Virus record (IMG/VR): IMGVR_UViG_3300030102_004647
Span: 9,371-73,370 of that record
Strand: one strand, 5' to 3'
DNA: 64,000 nt
Origin: a virus
The position numbers and the translations under genes are program-made. Below the pieces are notes generated by a model. That model worked only from the letters and a program-made list of their open reading frames with translations. It had not been told where the DNA came from and made no database searches. This document shows positions 43,402-50,347 of this stretch, in pieces (the stretch's first letter is position 1; every line of letters begins with the position of its first letter).

Positions 43402-43766
43402 GCACCGGCTCCTCCTTTAGGTACAACAATCTTTGGCTGTCGATCCTGTTCGACACGCTTATCTGCAATCTCTTTCAAGTGTTCAACCTTCGCATCGATA
43501 TCAACAGAAAAGATATCGAGCATCTGATCGACCTGCTCGTCCGGCAAAAATGCAACGAGTGCCTTGATCAATGAAGTGGTGACCCCTAGCTGCTGCTGTA
43601 GTTGCAGCTGAGACTCCTTCATGCCCATCAACACGTTGATCAGGCTCTGGGGATGGACACTGCCCTCTACCGTCATGCCCAACTTGACGCTGCCCTCTAC
43701 CTTTTTGATCGCCTCCATCAAACGGTTTTGACCGTCGATGAACTTCTCTTGATCGAACAATTCCAT
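43398..43766 (-). CDS. Unknown helical protein
   Basis: 122 residues, mostly helix (LINVLMGMKESQLQLQQQLGVTTSLIKALVAFL), with a basic tail ending GGAGA. It begins inside the 3' end of the alpha-CTD-like gene (49-bp overlap), and a copy of the palindrome (43783-43798) lies 17 bp before its start. Unrecognised. Confidence 0.6.
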   Translation of the reverse strand: MELFDQEKFIDGQNRLMEAIKKVEGSVKLGMTVEGSVHPQSLINVLMGMKESQLQLQQQLGVTTSLIKALVAFLPDEQVDQMLDIFSVDIDAKVEHLKEIADKRVEQDRQPKIVVPKGGAGA

Positions 43767-44038
43767 TGAGTGGCTCCTTCCAGTGCATATGTATGCACTT
43801 TCTTGACATGTATTTGTTTGTGTATACCTGCGTCAGCGAGTGCTGACATTAGCTGCCTATGAGTTGCAATGTCGTACCCGCTGACATTGAACAACTCGGT
43901 GGAGGTCTTGCTTAAAACTGCTCCGATAGTATCCAAGCCTGCACGCTCCAGTGCGTTTTGGGCGCGTGTCCCCAGGCCGGACTTCTCAAGATATGAGACG
44001 GGCTGCTGAATTAGAACTTCTAGCCGTCGAGTTATCAT
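43718..44038 (-). CDS. Free-standing RNA polymerase alpha-subunit C-terminal-domain-like protein
   Basis: 106 residues from the ATG at 44038 (MITRRLEVLIQQPVSYLE). Residues 13-72 (PVSYLE...SGLGTRAQNALERAGLDTIGAVLSKT...) line up with the alpha-CTD: PVxxLE, then a segment matching E. coli VRSANCLK as TRAQNALE, keeping the counterparts of R265 (R25) and N268 (N28) that bind UP-element DNA, then the helix-hairpin-helix and ASRGL-like end (ADAGI). The K298-region loop differs. The last ~30 residues are Ser/Lys-rich and untypical. There is no N-terminal alpha domain, so it may add to or replace host alpha at promoters with A/T tracts. Next to csrA-like gene. Confidence 0.8.
   Translation of the reverse strand: MITRRLEVLIQQPVSYLEKSGLGTRAQNALERAGLDTIGAVLSKTSTELFNVSGYDIATHRQLMSALADAGIHKQIHVKKVHTYALEGATQWNCSIKRSSSTVKTV
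43783..43798. promoter_or_regulatory. Copy of the dispersed 16-bp palindrome
   Basis: GTGCATATGTATGCAC, a perfect dyad, 17 bp before the start at 43766 and inside the 3' end of the alpha-CTD-like gene. Confidence 0.6.
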
Positions 44039-44084
44039 GCGGCATCTCCATACGCTCACAATGTATCGGGTCAGCGGAGTTGTG

Positions 44085-44378
44085 CTAGGAGGGTTGCGTT
44101 TCCGCAATCCTGGGGAACTCTTCGTTTAGCCTCTCCCACAACTCGCTTCGATGAATTTTGATCAGTTCATGAGCTTGAAACGCCAACCGACCTCGGTCTT
44201 TTGTTTCGCCCAAGTAAGTGACCTCAATAGTGCCTCCCAAAACTCCTTGGAGTTCTGAGCAGATATCCTCGATGCCCTGACCGCAATGTGCTTTTTCATA
44301 AGCGAATGCAATCACCTCTTTAAGAAAGGACAAAGATATCACCACTTTTTCTTCTGGCTTCCGTGACAGTACTAGCAT
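44085..44378 (-). CDS. csrA: CsrA-like translational regulator with helical insertion
   Basis: 97 residues; typical CsrA is about 60. The start MLVLSRKPEEKVVIS (1-15) and the end TIEVTYLGETKDRGRLAFQAH ELIKIHRSELWERLNEE (about 50-86) cover strands 1-2 and strands 3-5 plus the C-terminal helix. RNA-contacting residues L4, R6 and the Arg of IHRSE (E. coli R44 site) are kept. Between them (16-49) are about 34 extra residues, helical by eye. RsmN/RsmF also has a helix inserted between strands 2 and 3 but lacks the C-terminal helix; this protein seems to have both. It lies beside the alpha-CTD-like gene, and several phage leaders contain ACAAGGA. Confidence 0.85.
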   Translation of the reverse strand: MLVLSRKPEEKVVISLSFLKEVIAFAYEKAHCGQGIEDICSELQGVLGGTIEVTYLGETKDRGRLAFQAHELIKIHRSELWERLNEEFPRIAETQPS

Positions 44379-44389
44379 CCTGCTACTCC

Positions 44390-44650
44390 TTAATATAAAG
44401 ATTTGGCCTTCAACGCTCTTCGTTTAGGTAAAGGGTTTCCAAACACATGGGTGTAATCGTCGGGTCCGGCATTTGCTTTGCAATACTTTATGATCTCTCT
44501 CTTGACACTAAGTATATCACCATCAAATCTAAACCCTCCGGTGGGCAGATTGACCTCCCACAGTTCTCCTGGGCCTGACTTAGTTGCTTCGCCTTCGCCC
44601 AAGTTAGTGTCGATGTAAAAGTGCCAAGTCGTGTTTTTAAAAACTCCCAT
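44390..44650 (-). CDS. Unknown small protein upstream of csrA
   Basis: 86 residues from the ATG at 44650 with GGAGGAAGAG before it, overlapping the membrane protein gene by 14 bp. Mixed strand and helix (TTWHFYIDTNLGEGEATKSGPGELWEVNLPTGGF), with a basic C-terminus (LPKRRALKAKSLY). Not recognised. Confidence 0.65.
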   Translation of the reverse strand: MGVFKNTTWHFYIDTNLGEGEATKSGPGELWEVNLPTGGFRFDGDILSVKREIIKYCKANAGPDDYTHVFGNPLPKRRALKAKSLY

Positions 44651-44795
44651 CTCTTCCTCCAAACCACTTCTCAACTTCTCGAAGCAGCATCATAGTTCCA
44701 AAAATTAGTCCAGCCTCTAATGGGCATGCGAGCATCATACCAAACCAAATACAAAAAGGTAGGGCGATGATTGCAAATAAAAGATCTACTTTCAT
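44637..44795 (-). CDS. Small two-helix membrane protein
   Basis: 52 residues starting MKVDLLFAIIALPFC at the ATG at 44795, with AGGAGG six nt upstream. Two hydrophobic segments (residues 4-22 and 28-38) are followed by a charged end (LREVEKWFGGRDGSF). It directly follows a terminator, so it is reached by read-through or has a promoter not seen. Could modify the host membrane or act as a small holin; no evidence decides. Confidence 0.7.
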   Translation of the reverse strand: MKVDLLFAIIALPFCIWFGMMLACPLEAGLIFGTMMLLREVEKWFGGRDGSF

Positions 44796-44806
44796 AGCTG
44801 CCTCCT

Positions 44807-44834
44807 AAAAAAACTCACGAGGGGTTCGTGGCGG
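44807..44834 (-). terminator. Rho-independent terminator
   Basis: Minus strand: CACGA-ACCCC-TCGTG, then AGTTTTTTT. It follows the gene at 44879-45259 by about 45 bp and stands just before the AGGAGG of the small membrane protein gene. Confidence 0.75.
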
Positions 44835-44878
44835 GGTTATTTACCACTCCCCCCTCGCAAGCCTTCAACAAGGATATT

Positions 44879-45259
44879 TCATTGTGCGGTTTGCGGCTCG
44901 ACGTTTGCTTTGTAAATATCGCGGGCCATCCAATAACGATCTTCACGTTTGGTCTGCTCCCACTCCCACGCTTGTCGCATCGTCATCTTAGCAAATCCCA
45001 TCGGACACACAATCCACAGCGTGTCGTCCTGCCCTTCGACGGAAACCCAAACGGTGTCGCCAACGCTCAGGGAGTAAAACTCATCTCCCCAGTACTTGCT
45101 GCCTTCAAGGTTGTTGCCCTGAAGACCAAACGTCACCTCCAAGACATCTTCAATATTCTCCCCCACAACTGTCTTCGCAACGGTGTGGTTAGAGGTGTTG
45201 TCCAGTCCGCTCTTAGGATAGCAGGTCGCGAACACGATTTGTACTTTTGCGGAAATCAT
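44879..45259 (-). CDS. Unknown protein, single-gene unit behind promoter P3
   Basis: 126 residues (MISAKVQIVFATCYPKSG...). Beta-rich with aromatic residues (GDTVWVSVEGQDDTLWIVCPMG). It is flanked by promoter P3 (45302-45329) and the terminator at 44807-44834. The leader has TCAACAAGGAACAAACC before the ATG. Unknown function, likely early. Confidence 0.75.
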   Translation of the reverse strand: MISAKVQIVFATCYPKSGLDNTSNHTVAKTVVGENIEDVLEVTFGLQGNNLEGSKYWGDEFYSLSVGDTVWVSVEGQDDTLWIVCPMGFAKMTMRQAWEWEQTKREDRYWMARDIYKANVEPQTAQ

Positions 45260-45301
45260 AGGTTTGTTCCTTGTTGAAAGGTTGTTGTTTTGTATGTCTT
45301 A

Positions 45302-45329
45302 ATTATACATCCGTTATCGGCCACGTCAA
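45302..45329 (-). promoter_or_regulatory. Sigma70-type promoter P3 with CCGATA spacer element
   Basis: TTGACG (45329-45324), 16-bp spacer containing CCGATAACGG, TATAAT (45307-45302). The T-run of the preceding terminator (45341-45348) lies 12 bp upstream of the -35 and doubles as an A/T tract. The leader carries ACAACCTTTCAACAAGGAAC. Confidence 0.88.
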
Positions 45330-45340
45330 GAATAATCTTT

Positions 45341-45370
45341 AAAAAAAACCCCTCGCCCTTAGCGGGCGAG
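45341..45370 (-). terminator. Rho-independent terminator overlapping the end of a small gene
   Basis: Minus strand CTCGCCC-GCTAA-GGGCGAG, a 7-bp perfect stem, followed by GGGTTTTTTTT. The loop holds the TAA stop (45361-45359) of the 45-residue gene. Confidence 0.92.
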
Positions 45371-45496
45371 TAGGTTCTTGAGGTCAGCGATGCTTCCCTC
45401 TGCCTCTTTCTCGACAGCGTCGAGAACCAAGGGGTCCACCCAGGATTGGGTGCCTTCGCACCAAACCATCCCAGCGGAATTAGTTTCCTTTTCCAT
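45359..45496 (-). CDS. 45-residue protein in its own transcription unit
   Basis: Starts MEKETNSAGM at the ATG at 45496 behind CAACAAGGAAAGGAGGTAAAA, one of the best ribosome binding sites here; ends ...ADLKNLLAR. It is acidic and Trp/Cys-containing (MVWCEGTQSWVDP). Promoter P4 lies upstream and the terminator overlaps the stop codon. No family recognised. The complete promoter-leader-gene-terminator unit argues that it is real and made in quantity. Confidence 0.75.
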   Translation of the reverse strand: MEKETNSAGMVWCEGTQSWVDPLVLDAVEKEAEGSIADLKNLLAR

Positions 45497-45543
45497 TTTT
45501 TACCTCCTTTCCTTGTTGAAGTATCGTTGTTTGTTATGTCCTC

Positions 45544-45571
45544 ATTCTACTAACTTATATCGGCAATGCAA
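45544..45571 (-). promoter_or_regulatory. Promoter P4 with CCGATA spacer element
   Basis: TTGCAT (45571-45566), 16-bp spacer starting TGCCGATATAAG, TAGAAT (45549-45544). A second CCGATTGCGG-like element lies directly upstream (45581-45572), and a CCCTATTTTTATAGGG stem at 45604-45619 precedes it. Weaker -35 than P1-P3. Confidence 0.75.
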
Positions 45572-45603
45572 CCGCAATCGGCCAACAAAATCAAATTATT
45601 TCA

Positions 45604-45620
45604 CCCTATAAAAATAGGGG
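45604..45620 (-). terminator. Possible terminator or insulator hairpin upstream of P4
   Basis: Minus strand CCCTAT-TTTT-ATAGGG (6-bp stem), followed by A/T-rich sequence without a clean T-run. Located between the glycosyltransferase gene and promoter P4. Similar CCCTTGTTTTATAGGG elements precede P2 (5222-5237, partial) and the ncRNA promoter (56330-56345). Confidence 0.45.
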
Positions 45621-45647
45621 TTTCCGAACAAATCGTGTTTTTTATTT

Positions 45648-46454
45648 TTACGGGACTAGTTTCAGACACCCTTCGGGGGCCGATCCCATCGATTGAAATA
45701 TCTCACACCGAAGATCCTGTCGGATCCTACCGAAGTGTTTCTTGTAGACATGAGTGAGGTGACCTTGTTCTCCGAAGTCATCGTCCCAGAGTTTGGTCAT
45801 GATCAGATCGTCGGTAATCTCGCGGAGAAAATCGGTGCGGGCAATCCACAAACCTGAGTTCAAAAATCTCCAAGGGACACTTCCTTGCTGTGCAACTTCG
45901 ATCAGCATCTCCCAGTGTTCTTGCCAATCATCATAGAACTTTTTTAGAGAGAACGGGTGGACCGTTGCACTGGCGTTGAACAACCAATCACATTCCATGT
46001 ACTCGAACCGCCGGACAACTTCGTTCGGATGTTCGGTGAAGAAAGTATCAACATCCCACCCGATCACGTATTTCGTTGTGATCGAGTGGAGATGTTGAAT
46101 CAACAGGTGAGGTTTCATCGCCACCGGCTTCTCGTACTGGGTCCAGTCCCACCCTTCACAAAGATTCACTCCTTCGATTCCCCAAGATACGAGATTCGAT
46201 AGAAGCAACTCTTTTGTTAGAACTCTGTCGCACATGATTTGATCTTGCATGACATACGTGTCAGGTACGTCTTTGGAATCAAACCACATGTACAGGATCG
46301 TTACATCATTAAGCGGTTGGGGGTTGTGGCTAGAATATAAGTCACGAAAAAACTCTGGCGTGAATACGCTCGTTGCATCCTTGCAAGATTCCCAAGTACC
46401 ATTCAAGTGGAACCCGATAGGATACCCACCTGTCCAAGTGTTCAGTACACGCAT
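45648..46454 (-). CDS. GT-A-type glycosyltransferase-like protein
   Basis: 268 residues. The metal-binding region is VIGWDVDTFFTEHPN (about residue 134), followed by WRFLNSGLWIARTDFL (about 200), a block common in PLOD-like and related GT-A enzymes, and a C-terminal DQGHLTHVYKKHF-like segment (GEQGHLTHVYKKHFGRIRQD). The promoter at 46556-46584 and a palindrome copy (46477-46492) precede it. Confidence 0.75.
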   Translation of the reverse strand: MRVLNTWTGGYPIGFHLNGTWESCKDATSVFTPEFFRDLYSSHNPQPLNDVTILYMWFDSKDVPDTYVMQDQIMCDRVLTKELLLSNLVSWGIEGVNLCEGWDWTQYEKPVAMKPHLLIQHLHSITTKYVIGWDVDTFFTEHPNEVVRRFEYMECDWLFNASATVHPFSLKKFYDDWQEHWEMLIEVAQQGSVPWRFLNSGLWIARTDFLREITDDLIMTKLWDDDFGEQGHLTHVYKKHFGRIRQDLRCEIFQSMGSAPEGCLKLVP

Positions 46455-46476
46455 CCGTTCGATTCTTTTCAGGTTT

Positions 46477-46492
46477 GTGCAGACATCTGCAC
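46477..46492. promoter_or_regulatory. Copy of the dispersed 16-bp palindrome
   Basis: GTGCAGACATCTGCAC, between the promoter at 46556-46584 and the start at 46454, 22 bp before the ATG: an operator-like or leader position. Confidence 0.65.
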
Positions 46493-46555
46493 TGTCTCAT
46501 AGATTAGTTTTGTGTTTCTTGGTTGGTGTATATCAACGACCCAAAGGGGTCTTCG

Positions 46556-46584
46556 ATTATCCAAACCAACTAGCAAGTCGTCAA
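46556..46584 (-). promoter_or_regulatory. Promoter before the glycosyltransferase at 45648-46454
   Basis: TTGACG (46584-46579), 17-bp spacer, GATAAT (46561-46556), overlapping the stop of the preceding gene. The leader then holds a GACCC-CTTT-GGGTC hairpin and the 16-bp palindrome. No CCGATA element. Confidence 0.72.
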
Positions 46585-47048
46585 GGTAGTGCGGAGAAAA
46601 TATCTACAAGTTGAGGGAACATTTTTTGAATGTCGATCTTTTTGTCGGTAAATACATCACTATGATGCTCCACAATTTTTTCGACCTCTCCTTCGCACTG
46701 CTTAACTTTGTCATTCAACTTCTGCCATCGAGTCATTAGTCCCTGATCTCTTTTGAACAGTTCGTCGATCTTCTCTTGAATAGCCGCAACCTTTCGCTCG
46801 TGGATCTCCAGCTGAGTCCGAAGTGCTTTCAGTTCGACCGTGACATCCTTGCCTGGGCGGGCCGCACTCTTGAGCAATGCCTGTGCTTTACTTAGCTCAA
46901 ACAAGGTCAGACAGACCTGGGAGACTTCCATCTCAGCGTCTGGGAACTCATGAATTGCAAGATCTCCTTCGAGCCGGAGTTCCTTGTTCTTCATCTTTTC
47001 CATGCGGCTGCGGATCTCTTCGATATCTTCTGGTAGTTTTCTAATCAT
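46581..47048 (-). CDS. Coiled-coil protein of unknown function
   Basis: 155 residues, almost wholly helical with heptad patterns (IRSRMEKMKNKELRLEGDL, LKALRTQLEIHERKVAAIQEKIDELF), and an acidic C-terminus. It overlaps the upstream gene by 4 bp. Could be structural or regulatory; not recognised. Confidence 0.65.
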   Translation of the reverse strand: MIRKLPEDIEEIRSRMEKMKNKELRLEGDLAIHEFPDAEMEVSQVCLTLFELSKAQALLKSAARPGKDVTVELKALRTQLEIHERKVAAIQEKIDELFKRDQGLMTRWQKLNDKVKQCEGEVEKIVEHHSDVFTDKKIDIQKMFPQLVDIFSALP

Positions 47049-47479
47049 GTCAGGGTTACTGTCTCAGGGGTTACTTGTACACAGTTTCGTTCCTCGGCCC
47101 ACTTAACCCACACCCTGCCGTCTGGGTGCTTTTCGAGATACTCTTGCGTGGGATCCTCCCAGGGCAACGGGGTTAGGTTGTTATAATCCAGCTGGGTGAT
47201 GTATCCGTAGCTCATGAAGTTGTGACGCTGCAACAGCGGGGTGTCATCCTCTTCCTTTGGCTGGATTAACACGCCCTTGATGTGCAGCTCGTCCCGATAA
47301 AAGAACACGCCCAGGTCGTACAAGTACCCTCGACCCCTGGCAGCAATCTCCTCGTTGCGATCATACGGATCTCCAGGTAGCTCAAAGTCTCGCCGTAGTA
47401 CTTCGTCCAGCGGTCGGACAGAATAAAACCCTGCGGTTAGTACGCCCCTCAAAGTTGTCTTGGTTCTTGCATACGCCAT
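47045..47479 (-). CDS. Unknown protein
   Basis: 144 residues. Strand-rich with many Tyr, Asp and Arg residues (GRGYLYDLGVFFYRDELHIKGVLI). It begins MAYARTKTTLRG after a gap of 10 bp. No family recognised. Confidence 0.65.
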   Translation of the reverse strand: MAYARTKTTLRGVLTAGFYSVRPLDEVLRRDFELPGDPYDRNEEIAARGRGYLYDLGVFFYRDELHIKGVLIQPKEEDDTPLLQRHNFMSYGYITQLDYNNLTPLPWEDPTQEYLEKHPDGRVWVKWAEERNCVQVTPETVTLT

Positions 47480-47489
47480 TGTTTGTCTC

Positions 47490-47855
47490 CTAGAACATGT
47501 TTGGGAGTTCAGTAATTAGAGCGGTGCCACGTTCGTTGTGACGTACCACCCGCAATGCCGCGACCGACAGATTGTCGATTCGGCCATCGTTTGAGTCGAT
47601 CAAAATGTCTTGCGAATCCGGCATGATCAAAACCTTCAACGCTTTCTGAGTATCTATGCCGGTCAGATACCATCCCGTGCATTCCGAATCGATGAGTGCG
47701 TTCACATACATCAGCATCTTCGGACAGGGATCCTGATCTTTCCATTTTCTTTCTACGCACACAGGAACAGGGTTTCCGTCTTTTGAAGACAGTAACTCAT
47801 TTGCTTGTGGTTTATTTTTTACAAGCCACTGAAACTTTTCAGTTCGGTCAGACAT
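47490..47855 (-). CDS. Unknown protein
   Basis: 121 residues. Alpha/beta by eye (MLMYVNALIDSECTGWYLTGIDTQKALKVLIMPDSQDILIDS). It overlaps the DUF6165-like gene by 8 bp. Not recognised. Confidence 0.65.
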   Translation of the reverse strand: MSDRTEKFQWLVKNKPQANELLSSKDGNPVPVCVERKWKDQDPCPKMLMYVNALIDSECTGWYLTGIDTQKALKVLIMPDSQDILIDSNDGRIDNLSVAALRVVRHNERGTALITELPNMF

Positions 47856-48348
47856 GGGATTTTACTTCGATAGGTTCTTGGTGAAAATCGTTGTTAAACT
47901 TACTCTTCAGCATGTAACGGGTATCGTTTAAAAAATACACAGATCGGGCACACTGCATCCATTGGAAGTCGGGTGCAAACGCATCTCCGACAGTGTCTCC
48001 TCCTTCTTTGCCAGAAGAGAACTTCTCGGCACACATAATCAAACCTTGTCGAATATTAGCAAGAGAATTATCGCCCTGGAAAATCTCCTTGTCTAGCTCT
48101 CGGATTTTATCTTCGATCTCCCAGAGTCGCTCGTTTACTTGTTTCAATTCTTTGTATGTATCACTTTGAGTAATTGGCAAGCTGTCACCAAGGTGGCCTT
48201 CCAACGACTTGATAAGCCTATTGTACTCCTCGTTGACCTGCTGCTGCTTGTCGGGATCGATAAGTCGCTCCTTCTTGATTGACAGAATGCTTAGTCTGTC
48301 CAGGGCTTCGCCAACACTGATCTCGATCTTCACTCCATTAAACGGCAT
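47848..48348 (-). CDS. DUF6165-like helical protein
   Basis: 166 residues from the ATG at 48348, which has GAGGAGG 9 nt before it. The start VKIEISVGEALDRLSILSIKKERLIDPDKQQQVNEEYNRLIKSL and the end CARSVYFLNDTRYMLKSKFNN match the build of DUF6165, found beside glycosyltransferases in marine bacteria. Function unknown; a role in polysaccharide handling is inferred from context. Confidence 0.7.
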   Translation of the reverse strand: MPFNGVKIEISVGEALDRLSILSIKKERLIDPDKQQQVNEEYNRLIKSLEGHLGDSLPITQSDTYKELKQVNERLWEIEDKIRELDKEIFQGDNSLANIRQGLIMCAEKFSSGKEGGDTVGDAFAPDFQWMQCARSVYFLNDTRYMLKSKFNNDFHQEPIEVKSHV

Positions 48349-48922
48349 AAATCTGTACCTCCTCATGTTCTTCTTCTGAATTAAAGATGTGCTTGAGGAC
48401 TTGCAACGCAAGGTGTGCGTCAGCCATCGCTCGATGGTGTCCCTGGACGGTAATACCTAGCTCTTTGCATACAGATGCCAATCCTAAGCCCTTGGGCTTC
48501 CATCCTCTAGTGGATCCCCACATGTATACCATACTAGCAATGTCAATCGGCATGTCATTGTGAGGGTAGCCTAGCCGGATCGACGAATACGCATGTCTCA
48601 ACTGGTGAATGTCGGTGCCGCCCCAGGAGAACAATCGAAAAGATTTGTACTTTGTAAACTCTGCCCAAGACTTCCACATCTCGTCAAAAGTCGGAGACTC
48701 CTCTAGCATCTCGGGCCGCAGGCCGCTGAGTTGACTAGTGAACTCCGTGACAAAGTCCATGCGTTTGGGACGAATCAGCTGGCTGTATTCATTTAGAACT
48801 TGCCAAGATCTGTTCACTAGAATAGCCCCGATCTCGATTATCTCGGGGGTGCCTCCCAGTACAGCACCGGCATGCGGATCGGTGGTTTCTACGTCAAAGA
48901 TTACAAAGTTCGCATCTATCAT
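48338..48922 (-). CDS. DEDDh 3'-5' exonuclease
   Basis: 194 residues from the ATG at 48922. ExoI motif FVIFDVETTDPHAG (residues 6-19), IEIGAILVN, the ExoII region (FRLFSWGGTDIHQLRHAY) and the ExoIII HRAMADAHLAL motif are present, as in the RNase T/DnaQ superfamily. A second proofreading-like activity beside the polA exonuclease domain; DNA or RNA degradation in takeover is possible. No strong ribosome binding site is seen. Confidence 0.85.
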   Translation of the reverse strand: MIDANFVIFDVETTDPHAGAVLGGTPEIIEIGAILVNRSWQVLNEYSQLIRPKRMDFVTEFTSQLSGLRPEMLEESPTFDEMWKSWAEFTKYKSFRLFSWGGTDIHQLRHAYSSIRLGYPHNDMPIDIASMVYMWGSTRGWKPKGLGLASVCKELGITVQGHHRAMADAHLALQVLKHIFNSEEEHEEVQIYAV

Positions 48923-48930
48923 AATAAAAT

Positions 48931-48982
48931 GCGGGGGGCCGGTTCTCTTATAAGGGGACAATAAGAAAACCCGCCTCCCCGC
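48931..48982 (-). terminator. Possible terminator between the regulator gene and the exonuclease gene
   Basis: Minus strand GCGGGG and CGG pair with CCG and CCCCGC (nested, with mismatches) around a 28-nt loop, followed by ATTTTATT. The last T stretch adjoins the exonuclease start codon. Long and imperfect, so only tentative. Confidence 0.35.
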
Positions 48983-49000
48983 TGCTGCGTTAAGCTTTCC

Positions 49001-49372
49001 CTAGCTAAACAGTCCGCTGTCAGTAAGACCCTTCAACTGCTTCCAGTTGATCAGGCATTTACCTAGCTTCAATCCCTCGGACGAAAAAGTCGCATCACAT
49101 CCCATCTGTGGGACATAACAACTTACCGAAAATGATCGAGCAGCGGTTGGCTTCTTAGCTCGCTTCACTGCGGGCTTCACTGCGGGCTTCCGTGTTTGTG
49201 TTGTCGCATCCTTCGCGTCAGTGCCGTTTAGTTTTTTTCGGATGTTGTAAAAAGTAGCATCCGAAACCTCGAACTTCTCCATGACTTCCTTCTTGGTTGC
49301 CTTCGGATTTTGTTTGAGGTAATCAGTTACAAGGCGAGTTCGCTCGCCTCGTTTCAGAGTTGTGGCAGACAT
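49001..49372 (-). CDS. HTH regulator-like protein
   Basis: 123 residues from the ATG at 49372 (MSATTLKRGERTRL), with GGAGG directly upstream. The helix-turn-helix is ATKKEVMEKFEVSDATFYNIRKKL (about 26-48), followed by a basic linker (RKPAVKPAVKRAKKPTAA) and a C-terminal domain with CYVPQMGCDATF. It has its own promoter and a terminator upstream, so it is an isolated unit and a good candidate for a phage transcription regulator. Confidence 0.78.
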   Translation of the reverse strand: MSATTLKRGERTRLVTDYLKQNPKATKKEVMEKFEVSDATFYNIRKKLNGTDAKDATTQTRKPAVKPAVKRAKKPTAARSFSVSCYVPQMGCDATFSSEGLKLGKCLINWKQLKGLTDSGLFS

Positions 49373-49429
49373 ACCACCTCCATACAAAAGGTTTCACAAA
49401 AGTGACAGCTAGCACTGCCGTACATATCT

Positions 49430-49459
49430 ATACTATTTTTATATTAAGCAACTAGTCAA
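49430..49459 (-). promoter_or_regulatory. Promoter of the HTH regulator
   Basis: TTGACT (49459-49454), 18-bp A/T-rich spacer, TAGTAT (49435-49430) on the minus strand. It follows directly on the terminator at 49472-49506. No CCGATA element. Confidence 0.6.
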
Positions 49460-49471
49460 GGGGTTAGTAAT

Positions 49472-49506
49472 AAAAAACCCGACCCGTGGAGGCGACACGG
49501 ATCGGG
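49472..49506 (-). terminator. Strong Rho-independent terminator after the lysis cassette
   Basis: Minus strand CCCGA-T-CCGTG...CACGG-G-TCGGG: 10 perfect pairs with a 1x1 mismatch and a 7-nt loop, followed by TTTTTT. Ends the transcript from the lysis genes about 100 bp past the holin-like gene. Confidence 0.92.
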
Positions 49507-49598
49507 CAGGAGGATAGGAACCCGTGGCAAGGTTCCAGAAGAGCAATCGCTCATCAGATGTTTGTCTATTCTCCTAGAGTGCAGATCCTCAGTCAACT

Positions 49599-49778
49599 CT
49601 ATTTGTCGCCGTCTTTCGCAAACAACAAACCGATTGCTGCTGTGACAGCTGCCACCGTGGTTGTCCAATCCGGCTGGTCGCCGTTTACCAATGCAAGGGC
49701 AGCATGTGCTACAGCAATCCCCGCAGTGATAAGACCAGCAACCGTAGTCTTGACGTTACTTCTTATATCTTTACCCAT
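49599..49778 (-). CDS. Small two-TM holin-like protein
   Basis: 59 residues from the ATG at 49778 (MGKDIRSNVKTTVAG), with GGAG 8 nt ahead. Two hydrophobic segments (about 10-33 and 38-54) with a short polar turn (NGDQPDW) and a charged tail (AKDGDK). It is the last gene of a cassette with a cysteine protease and other membrane proteins. Size and topology match class II holins; no direct proof. Confidence 0.65.
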   Translation of the reverse strand: MGKDIRSNVKTTVAGLITAGIAVAHAALALVNGDQPDWTTTVAAVTAAIGLLFAKDGDK

Positions 49779-49837
49779 ATTAGAATCTCCTTCGTGGAAA
49801 AAACCACCGTCCAGCCCTGGACGGAACTTGTTTACTT

Positions 49838-50170
49838 TCAGCAGAATGCTCGACATTGAAAGTTGCCCGCTGACTTGTCAGCGGACTCCTTTTCTTTTTG
49901 AGCTTTCAACTTCTTACCTGTGCCATCGCATGTCTGGCACTTAACCATCACACGACCGTCACCGACTTTACCAGTCCCATCGCAGTCCTGGCACACATCT
50001 CCCGTATCAGGTTTAACAGGATTCTGTCGGCCCGATACTGCGCCAGCGGTGGCCTCGATAATTCCTTGCCATTCATTCGCTGTCCATGCCTCCGCATAGC
50101 CAGATAGCAACGCAAATACAAGAAGCAACGACAACACCGAAGAACGCAATGCAATCAATCGGTTCCACAT
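49838..50170 (-). CDS. Secreted CxxCxGxG zinc-finger protein
   Basis: 110 residues. A signal peptide (LRSSVLSLLLVFALLSGYAEA, about 9-29) is followed by a short linker and two CxxCxGxG repeats (CQDCDGTGK and CQTCDGTGK) like the DnaJ zinc centre. A Lys/Glu-rich coil ends in a Cys-containing tail (FQCRAFC). An exported zinc-binding protein; role in lysis or in envelope contact is guessed from its place in the cassette. Confidence 0.7.
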   Translation of the reverse strand: MWNRLIALRSSVLSLLLVFALLSGYAEAWTANEWQGIIEATAGAVSGRQNPVKPDTGDVCQDCDGTGKVGDGRVMVKCQTCDGTGKKLKAQKEKESADKSAGNFQCRAFC

Positions 50171-50179
50171 ACAGGTCTC

Positions 50180-50347
50180 CTATTTGCAAGCTTTGCAATG
50201 ACGAATCGGAATAATTTTTACAACAGCGTGGCAGCTTCCTTCACAACCGCAACAACCATGACGACGATTGTGAATCCTCCAGGCAAGACCACCAAAAAGA
50301 AAACAAGCGATCAACATGGTACACACCGAACTCTTCATAAAATTCAT
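50180..50347 (-). CDS. Small Cys-rich membrane protein
   Basis: 55 residues from the ATG at 50347, which overlaps the protease stop (ATGA). A hydrophobic segment (about 8-22, SVCTMLIACFLFGGLAW) is followed by a short cysteine-rich tail (HGCCGCEGSCH...HCKACK). The Cys cluster could bind metal or act as a lipoprotein-like anchor; a spanin-like role is possible but unproven. Confidence 0.65.
   Translation of the reverse strand: MNFMKSSVCTMLIACFLFGGLAWRIHNRRHGCCGCEGSCHAVVKIIPIRHCKACK

Noticed and set aside
49456-49668. Minus-strand open frame over the terminator after the lysis cassette
   Set aside because: Its 3' half is the terminator stem and T-run, and no ribosome binding site stands at its in-frame ATGs.
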